Shown here piece after piece: positions 33,856-44,896 of a stretch of 64,000 bases of DNA (positions are counted from its first letter, which is position 1; each line of letters begins with the position of its first letter). The stretch comes from Clavulina sp. PMI_390 (lineage: Eukaryota; Basidiomycota; Agaricomycetes; Cantharellales; Hydnaceae). The notes beneath the pieces were generated by a model that had not been told where the DNA came from, did not search any database, and saw nothing but the letters and a program-made list of their open reading frames with translations. Location: NCBI GenBank assembly GCA_015039315.1, contig WIDE01000081.1, positions 47,232 to 111,231 on the forward strand, in the 5' to 3' direction. A program made the translations under genes and the position numbers.

Positions 33856-34820
33856 TCAGGCAGCTCCCCAGCCTGGCACGTTCCACAGGCTTTTCGGTGG
33901 GATGAATGACGCAGACACATCCTCCTGCATACGTTCCCTTTCTCTTTCCCTCTCTCTCTCCCACTCCTCCCTCTCCGCGACCACACTATGAGGTAGTGGA
34001 CCTTCGGGACCACGTTTAGCCTGCTCGCGCTCCCACTTGCGCCGAAGCTCCTCCTGGTATTGTGTGATGTACGCTTGACGCACTTCGTCCGCTCTGCGCC
34101 GAAGTGCGACTCCTTGGGCGCGCGATGCTTCGCGCTCGAGCTCGGCTTGTTGTTGGAGACGGGTGAAGAAGTTGGATACGCGGGAGAGGCGGCCTGTGTG
34201 GTGAGATGATGAAGAGGGGTCTACTGATGAGGATGAGGCTGATGGGTTCGTAGTGGTGGTGCCGGTGGTGGGACGGGAAGGGGATGGTGATGAGAGGCGA
34301 CGCGAGGCAGTGGATGGAGAAGTGGAGTTGGATTGGGCTGTGTGGGTAGAGTTGGAGTGGGAGGTGATGGTTGAGGGGGATGGTACCGCTGTTTGGGAAT
34401 GGGTAGGCTGTGATGTAGACCTCGTTCGGCTGTTGACGTAGAGAATGAGAGCAAAGAGTATATTCGTTAGTAAATAGCCAGCAGTAGCAAGAGTAGATAG
34501 GGAATCAGAGGGTAAGGGCGAAGTTGGCTCACTTTGACTGGGATGCATTCACATGTGCGTCAGAGGCATTAGGAGGCGATGGCGAGCTGCCGTCATTCTA
34601 AATATACACACATTTCAAGTCAACGGTTTGGATCAGTAAGAGGTATTTGCTGCTTCTAGAATGGACTTACTTGTCCTGAGGACCGCACAGCGTCGCTGTA
34701 CTGGGGTGGTCTTGTACTACTATCATAGTCCGGAAGGGCCTCATGCTCAAATACACTGGCAGTATCGGAATTGACGAATGGGTAAGGGGATCGAGCACTC
34801 GAGGAAGGGTATGCTTGCAT
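33856..34820 (-). CDS. Unrecognised disordered protein with PPxY motif, 262 aa
   Basis: Exons on the minus strand are 34820-34671, 34597-34533 and 34429-33856, total 789 nt. The ATG gives MQAYPSSSARSPYPF. The N-terminus carries LPDY and a canonical PPxY (RPPQYSDAV), a ligand for WW domains such as those of Rsp5/Nedd4 ligases. The middle is Ser/Thr-rich. The C-terminal ~100 residues are a charged helix (RLQQQAELEREASRAQG, then REREREREREREMQ-like repeats) ending FIPPKSLWNVPGWGAA. An apparent transmembrane segment in the genomic frame between exons 2 and 3 is actually intron: it carries TACTAAC and ends CAACAG. A TATA-like box lies ~150 bp upstream. Function unknown; an adaptor for ubiquitin ligases is one guess from the PPxY motif. 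Confidence 0.7.
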
Positions 34821-34916
34821 CGGGGTTGATGGTGGGTGTTAGAGGGAGATGAGTGGCTGTGACAGAGGTAGCGCCGTGCAGACTGAGTCAGAAATGCCGA
34901 GAGGGAAGTCTTCGTG

Positions 34917-35581
34917 TTACGAGGAAAGCAAATGTAAACAAGCGTCACGCCTCTTTTCATTTACCGGGCTTTTTATAGCTGCATCACGGAAATCGGTTTT
35001 GGAGGGGTTCATGCCTAGCATCGAGGTACATTCGTGGTGTTGAATTATGATGAGGGGCGGACAGTTGCAAATGCTAGAGAGGGCAAACGTGTCTGAGTGC
35101 GAAACCTCTAGAAAAGTGTTCGCCATGATGATGCCCTGTAGGCCCTCCATTGCGTAATCGGAGAATGTGGAGATTTTCCTCCAGTAATAGTGGCATAGGT
35201 TGGTTAGGGATGCATTTAGCTGAAAGCTCGCCAAATGCTTTTGGACACGACGACCAGCTAGTCATCGAATCAATGTAGACGATGCACCACAGCAGAGAGT
35301 GTATTTCCGGTGAGGGCGTGCTAAGAATGGGATGTGGCTGGCGTGTGGGCATACCAGAGCGTAATCTCCGACTGCATAAATAGTAACTGAGTTGTTGGCT
35401 CCATTATAAGGACTGCGTGCTGCTGGCGATTGAATGCATCCGAGTCCTATTATTGCTTGTGCGCCCTCGACGACTTTGTAGACGCCAACAGTGACACTAC
35501 CAGTTGCCCAGATGGCAGGATCGATGACCAGTGCCAGTCTCGAGTTCTCTTCCCAATCGGCTCCAATTAGAGTTTTCGGCG
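34917..35581 (-). CDS. Possible gene fragment or pseudogene upstream of the PPxY gene
   Basis: Two stop-free minus-strand segments look coding although neither opens with ATG. Segment 35581-35355 reads about 75 codons with a hydrophobic, protein-like composition (LALVIDPAIWATGSVTVG, VTIYAVGDYAL) and ends at a good donor (GTATGC). Segment 35219-34917 reads in the compatible phase after a CTTTCAG acceptor (SLTNLCHYYWRKIS, YAMEGLQGIIMANTFLEV) and stops at TAA. Joining them needs a 135-nt intron. No start codon or upstream exon joins without a frameshift: an ATG-led frame at about 35651 runs into the region one frame off. The 3' part overlaps the TATA box of the next gene. It could be a decayed gene or chance. 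Confidence 0.25.
34971..34977 (-). promoter_or_regulatory. TATA box of the PPxY gene
   Basis: TATAAAA on the minus strand, about 150 bp upstream of the ATG at 34820, a plausible core promoter position given an untranslated leader. Confidence 0.4.
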
Positions 35582-36177
35582 CTTAGAAGGCCTTCACGTG
35601 CAAAGAGTGAGATTTGCGCAAGAACAAAATCGCGAAATGTGGCCATCGACGTCATCGCTGGTTCCAAAAGATAATGCTAGCGACAGCTCCACCGCCTCGT
35701 TCCCATCGCGTTTTGAGGGAGAGGAAGAGGATGGGAGCGCGCCCAATACGTCGTGCACGACTGAGCACTGCTGCGCGTTAGGATTTAGCTAAAACATTTT
35801 CGTTGGGAAGAAAGTTGACCCCTCCACCCAGTCCATATTTTCGTTTGGTCTAGCCCGTTATCGCGACTCCGAGGTTCGGAAGTGCGCAGCGTAATCATTT
35901 TGGGTAAGCTTCATTCCAAACCGCATCCCGCGCCTAATCTTAGCACGTTCCAACGTCATCCTCATCTGCCACCCTTCCCTCCTTATCACCGCCATCAACT
36001 GTCTACGTGTAGACACCTCTCCCTCCTACTCTCCTCGCTCTTCACTTTTCGTTCTTTGTCTCGGAATCTCATCCAATCTAATTTTTCGCGACTGACAGCC
36101 TCGGCCCGGAGACTGCGATCGTCCCGTCGACTCCGTTGAACCAGTCAGCCATCCAAGTTTGGCATCGTCAGAAAAAA
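34978..36177. other. Divergent intergenic region between the PPxY gene and PRM10-like gene
   Basis: Apart from the possible gene fragment, this holds the CT-rich promoter and leader of the PRM10-like gene from about 35,930 to 36,170. No other gene is supported. Confidence 0.45.
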
Positions 36178-39100
36178 ATGTCCTCAACACCGAGCTCTGA
36201 AGGCCAGCCTGGCTATAGTGGGCCTCAACCTAATTCCTCTTCGTCGTGCGTTTATCTTTCCTCTGTATCCGCTCAAAACTAGAATTGACCCTTCTTCTTC
36301 CCCTCGACCTTCCATTTTACTGCGGTCGAATATGCTATCTAAAACACCATGAAACAACTTCCCTCAAATACTCTCCCCTGAATACACCTAATCCGTTGCG
36401 TTTCGCGCCCTGAAACACATTTTCCACGCCGAATCACGTACTCGTTGGCATTGACATACCCGCATTACATACTGCCACTGCAGTGCCTCTGGCGAGCCAT
36501 CCTATCCTCCACAAACGGGACTTTCACGCTCAAGTCCCTCCAGATCTTCCCAATCTTCCCTCTCCGGCTCACGGCATCGCACGCTTCCCAATCTGAACAT
36601 AACGGGCATGTCCGCGCGCACCACCACTCCACTCGCACATGTCACTTCATCCATTCCACCTCCTTCCGACTCCACTTCCAGTCAAATCCGTCCCGAAGTG
36701 CCGAAGATATTCGCTCCAGACCCATCATCCTCCACGACAGATGAAGGCGAATCGACCAGTTCTGGACCCTCGTCCGCAGTCCCACCACATTCCATTTCCA
36801 ATGCCCACACGAATCCGTTTGGTGGTGGGGCAGGAAGCACGAGCGATAGCGGAGGCGATAATACGGGTGCTGGGCCTAGCCCACCTAGTGGGAACAGCAA
36901 CGGGGGCCGTAAGACTCCACGCCGTGTGCAGTGGGCGCGTGGAACGAGCCAGCCTCCTGGTACGCGCAGTGCTCCACCTCTCTATGAGGAGCCTTCTGCA
37001 GAGGATGAAGGGGATGGGCAGATGATGGTGCAGCTCCATCCGGATGGATTAATGATCCCTGTATCGAGTGGCTCTTTGTTGGCGAGGAGGCTTAGTCGAC
37101 GTGCGCAGGGCGACGCTGGCGTGGAGGGCTCTCCTGGTAGGAGCGTTCTAAGCCTAGATGAAGAGGGTCTTGATGTGAGTCTTAACGATCTTTTTGGGTC
37201 TTTCACGATCTCCAAGTCCCTGCGGATGCTTTGCCCATTTGATATTCATTGTCCTTTGCTGGCCGATCACTCACCAATTGATTTGCACCTAACCTTATCT
37301 CACTCAACCCGCCTTCGGACTCGGCTGCTGCTCTCTGCTGTCCTGCGCACTGTAGCCTGAAGCATTTGCTGCCCTCCGCACCGCGCTCGAGCGCGCCGAG
37401 TCCATCTCATCACAGCAGGACTATCGTCAACGCTCTACGAGACGCGCACCAGAGGACGTAGAGGACTACCGCGGACGTTCACCTCGAGTGAATGTGCGTC
37501 ACTCAGCGACCGCAAGCGGGGACTCGTCGTCCACGCGCGCGAGCTCGCCTGTTCTTCCTGCCGCCATTGAGATCCCGGCGTCTTCCTCGCGCAACGCCCC
37601 CGCGCCCATGCGTCCCGTGCTGCGCACGCCTAGAACCGAAGGCACCACCACCCTCTCGACTAAATCGGACGGGTTCTTTGATCCTAGGGTCACCAACTCA
37701 AACACTCACAGGAACGCAACACTGGGTACTCCAGCTGCCGGCGCTACCCTTGCTGCGGCTAACACAGAGAGCGTAGACGAGAAGGGACGTCCTGCCGCGC
37801 CCCCTGTGCGCAAGCCTACAAGACGCTTCACGCTTGGTCTGCCGACGCTCATGGCTTCTCCGCGCGACCCCTCCCCTAACGCTGGTGCCGCCTCATCTCC
37901 GAATGGTGGTGGCGGGACCCCCTTGCCTGCCGTGCTTGAGCAAATGCAACAGCAGCCCCTCCCTCCCGAAATACCAAATTATATTCCTGTCGGCGAGACG
38001 GAAGGATTACCTGTTCCCCCTGCTACTTCTCCAAATGCCGGTGCAACTACGGGAGGTGGGTATCAGACGTATGAGCAAAAGGCGAGGGGTCTGGTGAGGG
38101 ATCATCGGGCCGGCGTGAGGAGCTGGTTCCGCCGCCACGAGCACCCCACATCTACTACTGCCGCTATTTCTGGCACGAACACGGGTGCGGTTGACCTGGA
38201 AGCGCGTGCTGGTGGCAATGCTGGCGTAGGTTTCACGACGGGTCGCGGACACGGCCTTGGTGGGCTGGCGCATGGATTCGGCTTCCACCATCATCACTCA
38301 AACTCCCACTCGAACAGTCAGAGTAGAAGCCAGAGCAGACAAGGCTCGGATGATGAGTCGGACGACGATGATCGCTCCCATTCTCGTCGGCGTGGAAGTG
38401 TTACGATGAAAGGCACGGGCGGTGTGCTTTCGTCGTTGCTCGCGCTGTACAATGCTCAGAACGCCTCCGGGGGCGAGAGCGATACGAGCCGTGGAACTAC
38501 GCCTGCGAGTTCTACTCTGGACTTGTTCAATTTCGGTCATCGCGAGAAGACGAGGAGGAGTGAGGATGGTGCTGCGGCGTATTCTGCGCGCCGACAGCAG
38601 CAACAGCAGCAAAAGGCCAAGTCGTCTTCATCTTCTAAGGCAAAGAAGCCTATCTTCAAGCTGTCAGCTGGCGATGATCTCAATCATAATGGGGAACCTC
38701 TCGAGGAAGGTGCTTCTGCTTCCCAGTCCACCCGCCGGCAGCTTCACGAGCGTAGTATCTCAATGCCTTCTGTGCCTGGTTCGTCTGCTCTTGCCAGTGC
38801 TGCTGCTGCGAATGATACTTCCGGTATGATCGATCATGAACCGCTACCTCAACCCAACACCCCCCTCCACGCTTCGCATCGATCCTCTACCACAGGCTCA
38901 TCACTCGATGGCCTAGTCAAGAAGGCTATCAAGGAGCCTGTCAAAGCTGCTGCGGAGACTGTGACCGGCTTCCTCGATCTTAATAGACCTGCCGCAGCTC
39001 GTGGTGGAGGAGGCGTCTTTGGCGCTCTCATCGCGAGCACAGGCAACTTGAGTGGTGGAGCGGCACCCGCAGCGAGCGCCATTGCACCAACGCTCAAGAG

Positions 39101-41529
39101 GCCCGGATATCATTTATCGAGGTATTCGCTCGACGCGACAAAAGCAAAAGAGATCAGAGAAGAAACTGAGAAGAATCGATTGCGAGCTCAGGCTTCTCAA
39201 TCACATCTAGGTGATGGTCCATTCGCGTCTGCCCAGGGGTCTCGCGCACCTTCGCCCAGCACCACCCGCGATGATAATAGGAGCGCGGCCCGCACTCCTG
39301 ACATTGAAACTATGTACTCTCCTGCCAGCCCTGGACAGGCTGCATCCCAAGGCCCAAGTCGAGACTCGGGATATTATCGCGGTGGAGTGCCAGCGACGCG
39401 CACAGTCACGAATGCGACGATGGCGTCGACTGCTACCTCGGGGACGACCCCCAAGCATTCGCGCCACGCGAGCGCTGCCGGGATCGTCGGCGAGCTACTG
39501 CATTTACCTCGTGGGATGCATACGCCCGCGATTCCACTGCCGTGGACGAGCAAGCATGGATCGCGCTCAGGCTCACCAGTGCCGAGCGAAGGTAGTGGAG
39601 TGTGGAATGAAAAGGACTATTTCGGGCAGCAGGGCAAAGATAAGAAGAGCGCTCATCGAAGAAGAAAGGAGAAGAGGAAGCGGGAAGAGATCTTTGTACG
39701 TTCTGCTTTGCTCCTCCCACTCCTCTCTCCTCGACTCTCGCGTGTACCCTTGGTTAAGGATAGGGACTCACATATCTTCCTGCTTAGATTACGATGCATG
39801 TCGCCGAGATCCTTCAGCGTCAAGAGTTCATCCTCAAGCTCGCCCGCGCGCTCATGATGTTTGGCGCACCATCCCATCGGCTCGAGGCACAGTTGCAAGC
39901 AACAGCAAAGGTGCTCGATATCAACGTTTCCGTGATCAACCTCCCAAACATCATGCTGCTGTCATTCGGAGACCCGTCCACGCACACGTCCGAGACAAAG
40001 TTCCTCAAGCAAGGTCCTTCACTTGACCTGGCCAAGCTGCGGGATGCGCACATGCTGTACTGGCGAGTGACGCATGATGAAATTGGCGTTACGGAGGCGT
40101 CGGCTGCACTTGATGTGCTCATGCTCCAGAAGCCCGTCTATCGTGGCTGGATGACGGTTCTTATTGGCGGCCTTTGCTCTGCCTTTATCACACCAGTCTC
40201 ATTCAACGGGTCGTTCATTGACGCACTTATTAGTTTCCCGCTGGGGTGCTTGCTAGTGTGGATCCAGAACCGAGCAAGCAAGAACGAGCTCTACTCGAAC
40301 GTCTTTGAGTCAGTTGTCTGATTTAGGCTCTACATCGTGCCGTGCTTAACTAACCAATGACTGCGTCTTTTCTCTTGGTCATCAGAATCACTGTTGCCTG
40401 TGTATCGAGTTTCCTGGCTGCCGCACTTGCATCAACGCACAAATTCTGCTATGCTGCTGTTGCGTCTGGCTCTGTCGTACTCATCCTGCCGGGATATATC
40501 GTGCTAACTGGCTCTCTTGAGCTGGCCTCTCGCGGTATCATTTCAGGGGCGGTCCGAATGGGGTACTCAGTGATATACTCGTGAGTTATTTCGCTTTGGC
40601 CCTTTAATTCGAGAATGCTGAGCCATCTATTTGTTAGCTTGTTCCTTGGATTTGGCCTCGCGATTGGAGGAGAAATCTACTCGCAAATTACGGGCCAACA
40701 GGTATATAATGCAGATGACTATCAATGTGGTGCGACTCATGACCCAAACGGTCCATGGTACCAACAGACGGCTAGCGTTTGGTGGGGTAAGCTCCGTCAC
40801 TCCTCCACGTTGTCTCAATAGCGTCAGTTTGCTGACTCGAATGATGTGTCATTCACTTTTGTAGCATTCCTCTGTGTGCCGATGTACAGTCTGGTCCTGA
40901 GTATGCGGAACCAGGGTCCAGTATTCAGGAAGGAGATGGTGAGCTGACCACTACCGACCTACATACAACCGTATCATGGACTCACCCAATCCACCCAACC
41001 TGTTATGGTCAGTTCTTCACCATCCTCTTTGCTTGTTCTGGATGGGTAGCGAACCACTTCGCATCAAAGAAATTCGTCAATCGTGCAGATATCTCTTCCG
41101 CATGCGGGTAAGCTTGTTGAATAATCGGTTCTTCCAAGGTCATCCATATCAGTTCTTCTTCTAGATCCCTTATTGTCGGTGTTCTGGGTAACTTGTACGG
41201 TCGAGTATATTATGGCAATGCCTTCGTCGTAATGGTTCGTATTTTCAATTCACTCCCTTGGACTCCTCACATCCGGCCCCCTGACTTCACAAACCTTTTA
41301 GATCACCGGTATCCTCTTCCAGCTGCCGTCTGGTTTATCCAATGGCGGTCTCCTCGCTTTTGCCTCGCAGACTCAATCTGGAAGCACTACCTCGTATGCC
41401 ACAGGCTTCCAAACTGCTGAGCAGCTCGTGCAGGTTGCTATTGGTCTCACTGTTGGCTTATTCGTTGCCTCTGTGCTGGTACATCCGTTCCAGAGTCGCC
41501 GACGCGGGGCGGGTCTTTTCAGTCTTTAG
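36178..41529 (+). CDS. PRM10: PRM10/ThrE-type multispanning membrane transporter with long disordered N-terminus
   Basis: Ten exons: 36178-36245, 36484-37174, 37356-39695, 39788-40308, 40386-40580, 40638-40786, 40865-40938, 41013-41107, 41165-41234 and 41302-41529, giving 1,476 residues. Residues 1 to ~1,030 are Ser/Pro/Gly-rich and disordered, with a His cluster (FHHHHSNSHSNS), an acidic DDESDDDD run and a Gln run. The membrane part starts at ~1,034 (MHVAEILQRQEFILKLARAL, GAPSHRLE, LPNIMLLSFGD) and matches the threonine/serine exporter family (ThrE/DUF1212), called pheromone-regulated membrane protein 10 in yeast. Around nine to ten hydrophobic spans follow, including VVLILPGYIVLTGSLEL, FLGFGLAIGGEIY and AIGLTVGLFVASVLV. 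Bacterial members export threonine and serine; the fungal substrate is unknown. It is convergent with ORC6, with 350 bp between the stops. Confidence 0.9.
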
Positions 41530-41879
41530 ACAACCTGCACGCGATCTCTATCTTGCAACATCAAAGTCTCGTCTAGATGCGCCTTGCATTAGATTTTCAC
41601 CTTGTATCCTCTGCATTCCTCAATGTCTCCCTCATTTATACGTGGGCCAAACGTTTCTTATTCCCATCTTTGCTTCATCTGCCTAACCTATAGATGTAAC
41701 ACCACTCTTCCGCCCATGGACGTCTAGATATACATATTCACTTCCTAGATTATTGAAATCCGGTGGATCCCACCACTACCTTGTACAATATCATTACAAT
41801 CTCGAAACCCAAATATAGAATATATCACAACGAATAACGCACAGTAAATTACTTAACAACGGAACTAATCCTGGCGTGA
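41530..41879. other. Convergent intergenic
   Basis: A 350 bp gap between the stops of the PRM10-like gene and ORC6; presumed overlapping 3' ends. No gene seen. Confidence 0.5.
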
Positions 41880-43722
41880 CTACATAACCGCAAAATCGAG
41901 GATGACGTCGTCCCCAACAAGCTTTGGGCCTTCACCCACCTGCATCTTGGATAGCATGCGCTTCCAGGCATAATACACCCGTAGCTCCTTCTCAGTCTTA
42001 GTCTCATCCGCTTGCTTGACGAAGAGTTCTTCATCCACTCGATTCGCCCATTCCGCATCCGTTGGGAGCGCTTCTGTCCGCTCTCGTCGCTTCGTATCTT
42101 TCGGCTTAGTTACCTTTACGCACAGTAGAAAATGAAAACAGTGTCAAAATCCAGACCGCCGAGGTCCATTATGACGAGGAAAGGAGATGTACCGAAATAT
42201 CACCATCATCCATCCGCCTCTTCCCAGCATTCTTCCGCTTTGGTCGTCCGTTGGGTCCGATCTGGGGCTCATCGTCCTCGTCGTCTTGAGTGAGATCGAT
42301 TTCCATAGGCGCAGAAGTTGACGTTCGTGGGGCTGCTTTGGGGGGCACTGGTGCTCCAGCGGAGGGAGCAGCCTTCGGGGGGACGCTAGGTGTTGAGGCT
42401 TTGGGGGTGGATGGCTGAGAATGTTGAGGGAGATTGGGTGGCGGCATCGGAGTTGACGAAGGGGAGGAGATAGAAGCAGGAGGGCGAGCTGCTGAGGAAG
42501 TACTAGCTGAAGGAGGGGCGTCAAACCGTAGCCCAAGACCCTCAGCGGAAGTGTAAGGTGTGTACTGCTTAGGCGGAGGCGGTACTACCGCTTTTCCACC
42601 CGGTGCGGTGAGAGGAGGCAAGCGAGATTGATAAGGTAGAGAGGGTTTTGCGGTGACCGTTGAAGGTGGAACAGTTGGGCGGGGAACAGTCATTGTCGGG
42701 GTAGGAAAGCCAGGCATTGGAGCCATCGGCGGTAACCTGTTTGTAGCAGGCAACCCCCCCGAGAGATCTGACGCAGGAGGATCTTTCGTCATGAGCTCGC
42801 GCATCTTGTCCATACAGTGTGGGTTCAGGTTATAGAACATAGACTTTTGTACATTCTCCCACCCAAGTCCGCAATGAAATGCAATCTCTGGCCCAGAGTA
42901 AGTCGGATTCTACCACAGAAGGATGTAAGTGTCGTTATATAAAGGTTCCCTAGATCAAGGAAACTCCTAACCTGGTACACTTTGTCAAAGGTCCAGCAGA
43001 AAATGGCACACACAACCAAAATATGGTTATCTGCCCAGATGTGATCATTGACAATACTGGCGTCAAAACAGGATTTCTTGAAGTGCTGGTATATTGGCTC
43101 CATGTATTTCAGCCCCATTTGACCACCATATTCCTTGACCAATGATGGAAAGCTGATTTGTGACTCATCAAGGTCCTTTGCCCTGCGGCACAAGTCAACG
43201 GAGCGCCTGAAAAGTTTTGGGCCAAGACCGGAGAATGCTTGGCAGTCTTTTTGGGTAAGCATTTTCCCAGGCAGTGAGCGCCATTTAAACCTACAAGGCG
43301 GCGCGGAAGTGTGTACGGTGATACATAAACATTGATGTGAGCAGTGGGTGACATTAGAAGCATGACTGGACGAAATGAGAGAGTGACTGACTCTTCACAT
43401 GCAAGAAAAACGGATACTGCCGGAAGTCCAGCTGCAGCTTTGTCGAACTCATATCTAGAGCATGTTGGCGGCAGATCCATGATATTGGAACGGTTAGATA
43501 CGTGCTTGCGCTAAGGGCCCAGCCCGTTGCCACTTTTGATAGATTGACATACACTCTCGCGTTTTTGGTCAGTATCTTCCTCAGTATCGCCTTCGCCCTT
43601 TCAAGTATGTCGGGGTTGCCAGAGTCCGTAAGCATCAAGGCCATCGAGGCGTCTGCAGCCTCAAGTTTGACAAGATGGCCTGCATTGTCGCCTTTCTTGC
43701 TAGTTTGCTTAGAGCTAGACAT
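41880..43722 (-). CDS. ORC6: Origin recognition complex subunit 6 (ORC6)
   Basis: Exons on the minus strand are 43722-43555, 43510-43392, 43290-42972, 42909-42193 and 42113-41880, giving 518 residues. Intron 1 is only 44 nt; its removal shifts the frame to the one carrying AAAGLPAVSVFLACEE. The N-terminal half is helical and resembles the two TFIIB-like cyclin folds of Orc6 (NPDILERAKAILRK; FSGLGPKLFRRSVDLC; FPSLVKEYGGQMGLKYME; ILVVCAIFCWTF). A ~240-residue Pro/Ser-rich linker with a nuclear-type basic patch follows. The C-terminus has YYAWKRMLSKMQ, corresponding to the conserved Orc6 helix that contacts Orc3. ORC6 helps load MCM helicases at replication origins. It is named by fold and motif order rather than by long identity. 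Confidence 0.8.
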
Positions 43723-44523
43723 AATTATAGAGGTGGTAGGCGACTAATGAGTCCCCAACAGTCTGGTGAGGGCAGAGTTCCAGAGCAAGTTCTAGCAAGG
43801 CTTCGGCGTGGGACAAAGCACCATCAACAATGGCGCAAAACATGTATATACCAAACACCTGACTACGACAAAGCTTGAGCGACAGTCTGCTACAGAACTT
43901 GGTGATATTTTGAATAAAATTTTCTTAGCACATCGACGTCCTTCACTTCAGGATATGCGAAGTGAGTACTGGGCTCATAATCGATGGGGCATTTGCTCCT
44001 ATCAACTTGGGCAATCGAGGAGTCTCTAGTCCCAATCATGACTTTCACTCGCCAAGTTACTTTATAGGTGAGAAATTCAACCCCCCTACAGTATTCAAAG
44101 CTTTGGGGTAGCACAATACGCTGAAGGCTGAAAGCGCTCGTCTTATTAACCAAATGCACTGGCAACCAACGTCGATGTACGTATAATGGCCACCCTGTGC
44201 GGATTTGGGTCCTTATCAACAATACAGCGGGCGGCTCGAAATCTCAAATACTCTTTACTAAGATTCTAATTCAGATCCACCTCTGACAAACTGGCTCTCG
44301 TCATATGCAACTCATATCAAGGCTTACAGTTTGATGCTGAATAACTGATGCTTAGTACGGGCGGGATCAGAAGACGCGAATGACTCACGCCGGGGGAACC
44401 AATAAGTGCGCATGATTGCTTTCAACCTGGACAATTGAAATTGTCGCAAATTTTCATCCAACACACAAATATTCCCTACAGTCAGATTTCAGTCTGTAAC
44501 ATTTGACCAGGTTCTCGGAATCT

Positions 44524-44557
44524 CTAGTGATGCTAGTGATGCTAGTGATGCTAGTGA
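44524..44557. repeat. Tandem 9-bp repeat
   Basis: The unit CTAGTGATG is repeated 3.8 times without mismatch, about 340 bp upstream of the GH5 start codon. It could be a regulatory repeat or replication slippage. Confidence 0.8.
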
Positions 44558-44817
44558 GCGGGGGTCATTTGCAACCGAGAGGGCTTTAACTGAATATCAA
44601 TACTCTCCTAACCTTGAGTCACGGCCATCTCCACAAATTTCCACGATCAAGCACCCCTGCCTGGTAGTTCTTCGCCAAGCCCCACTCCCGGCCGTCAGCT
44701 CGAGTCGCGAGCAACGGTTTGTGCCCGCAATCAGCTGGGGTCGGAGTCGTTCCCCGAGTTCGGGTAACTGACTCCCGCCACTCAGACCAGACTACAACCA
44801 TGAGCTATGCCACTCCA

Positions 44818-44824
44818 TATATAA
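44818..44824 (+). promoter_or_regulatory. TATA box of the GH5 gene
   Basis: TATATAA, 73 bp upstream of the ATG at 44897, a suitable distance for a strongly regulated secreted enzyme. Confidence 0.45.
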
Positions 44825-44896
44825 CGCTCCATAATTTGAGGAAAAGATTGGCTCCATACTCAACCTTTCCGGTTCCTCCAGACTGCCTTTTCGGCC

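Larger units (their letters stand above)
43723..44896. other. Divergent intergenic region between ORC6 and the GH5 gene
   Basis: A 1.17 kb region with no supported gene. A ~110-codon minus-strand frame (44222-43890) lacks an ATG at its start. It contains a short tandem repeat and a TATA-like box for the GH5 gene, listed separately. Confidence 0.5.

Noticed and set aside
43890..44222. 110-codon minus-strand frame between ORC6 and the GH5 gene
   Set aside because: Begins at TTG with no upstream exon, only one internal methionine, no recognised motif.
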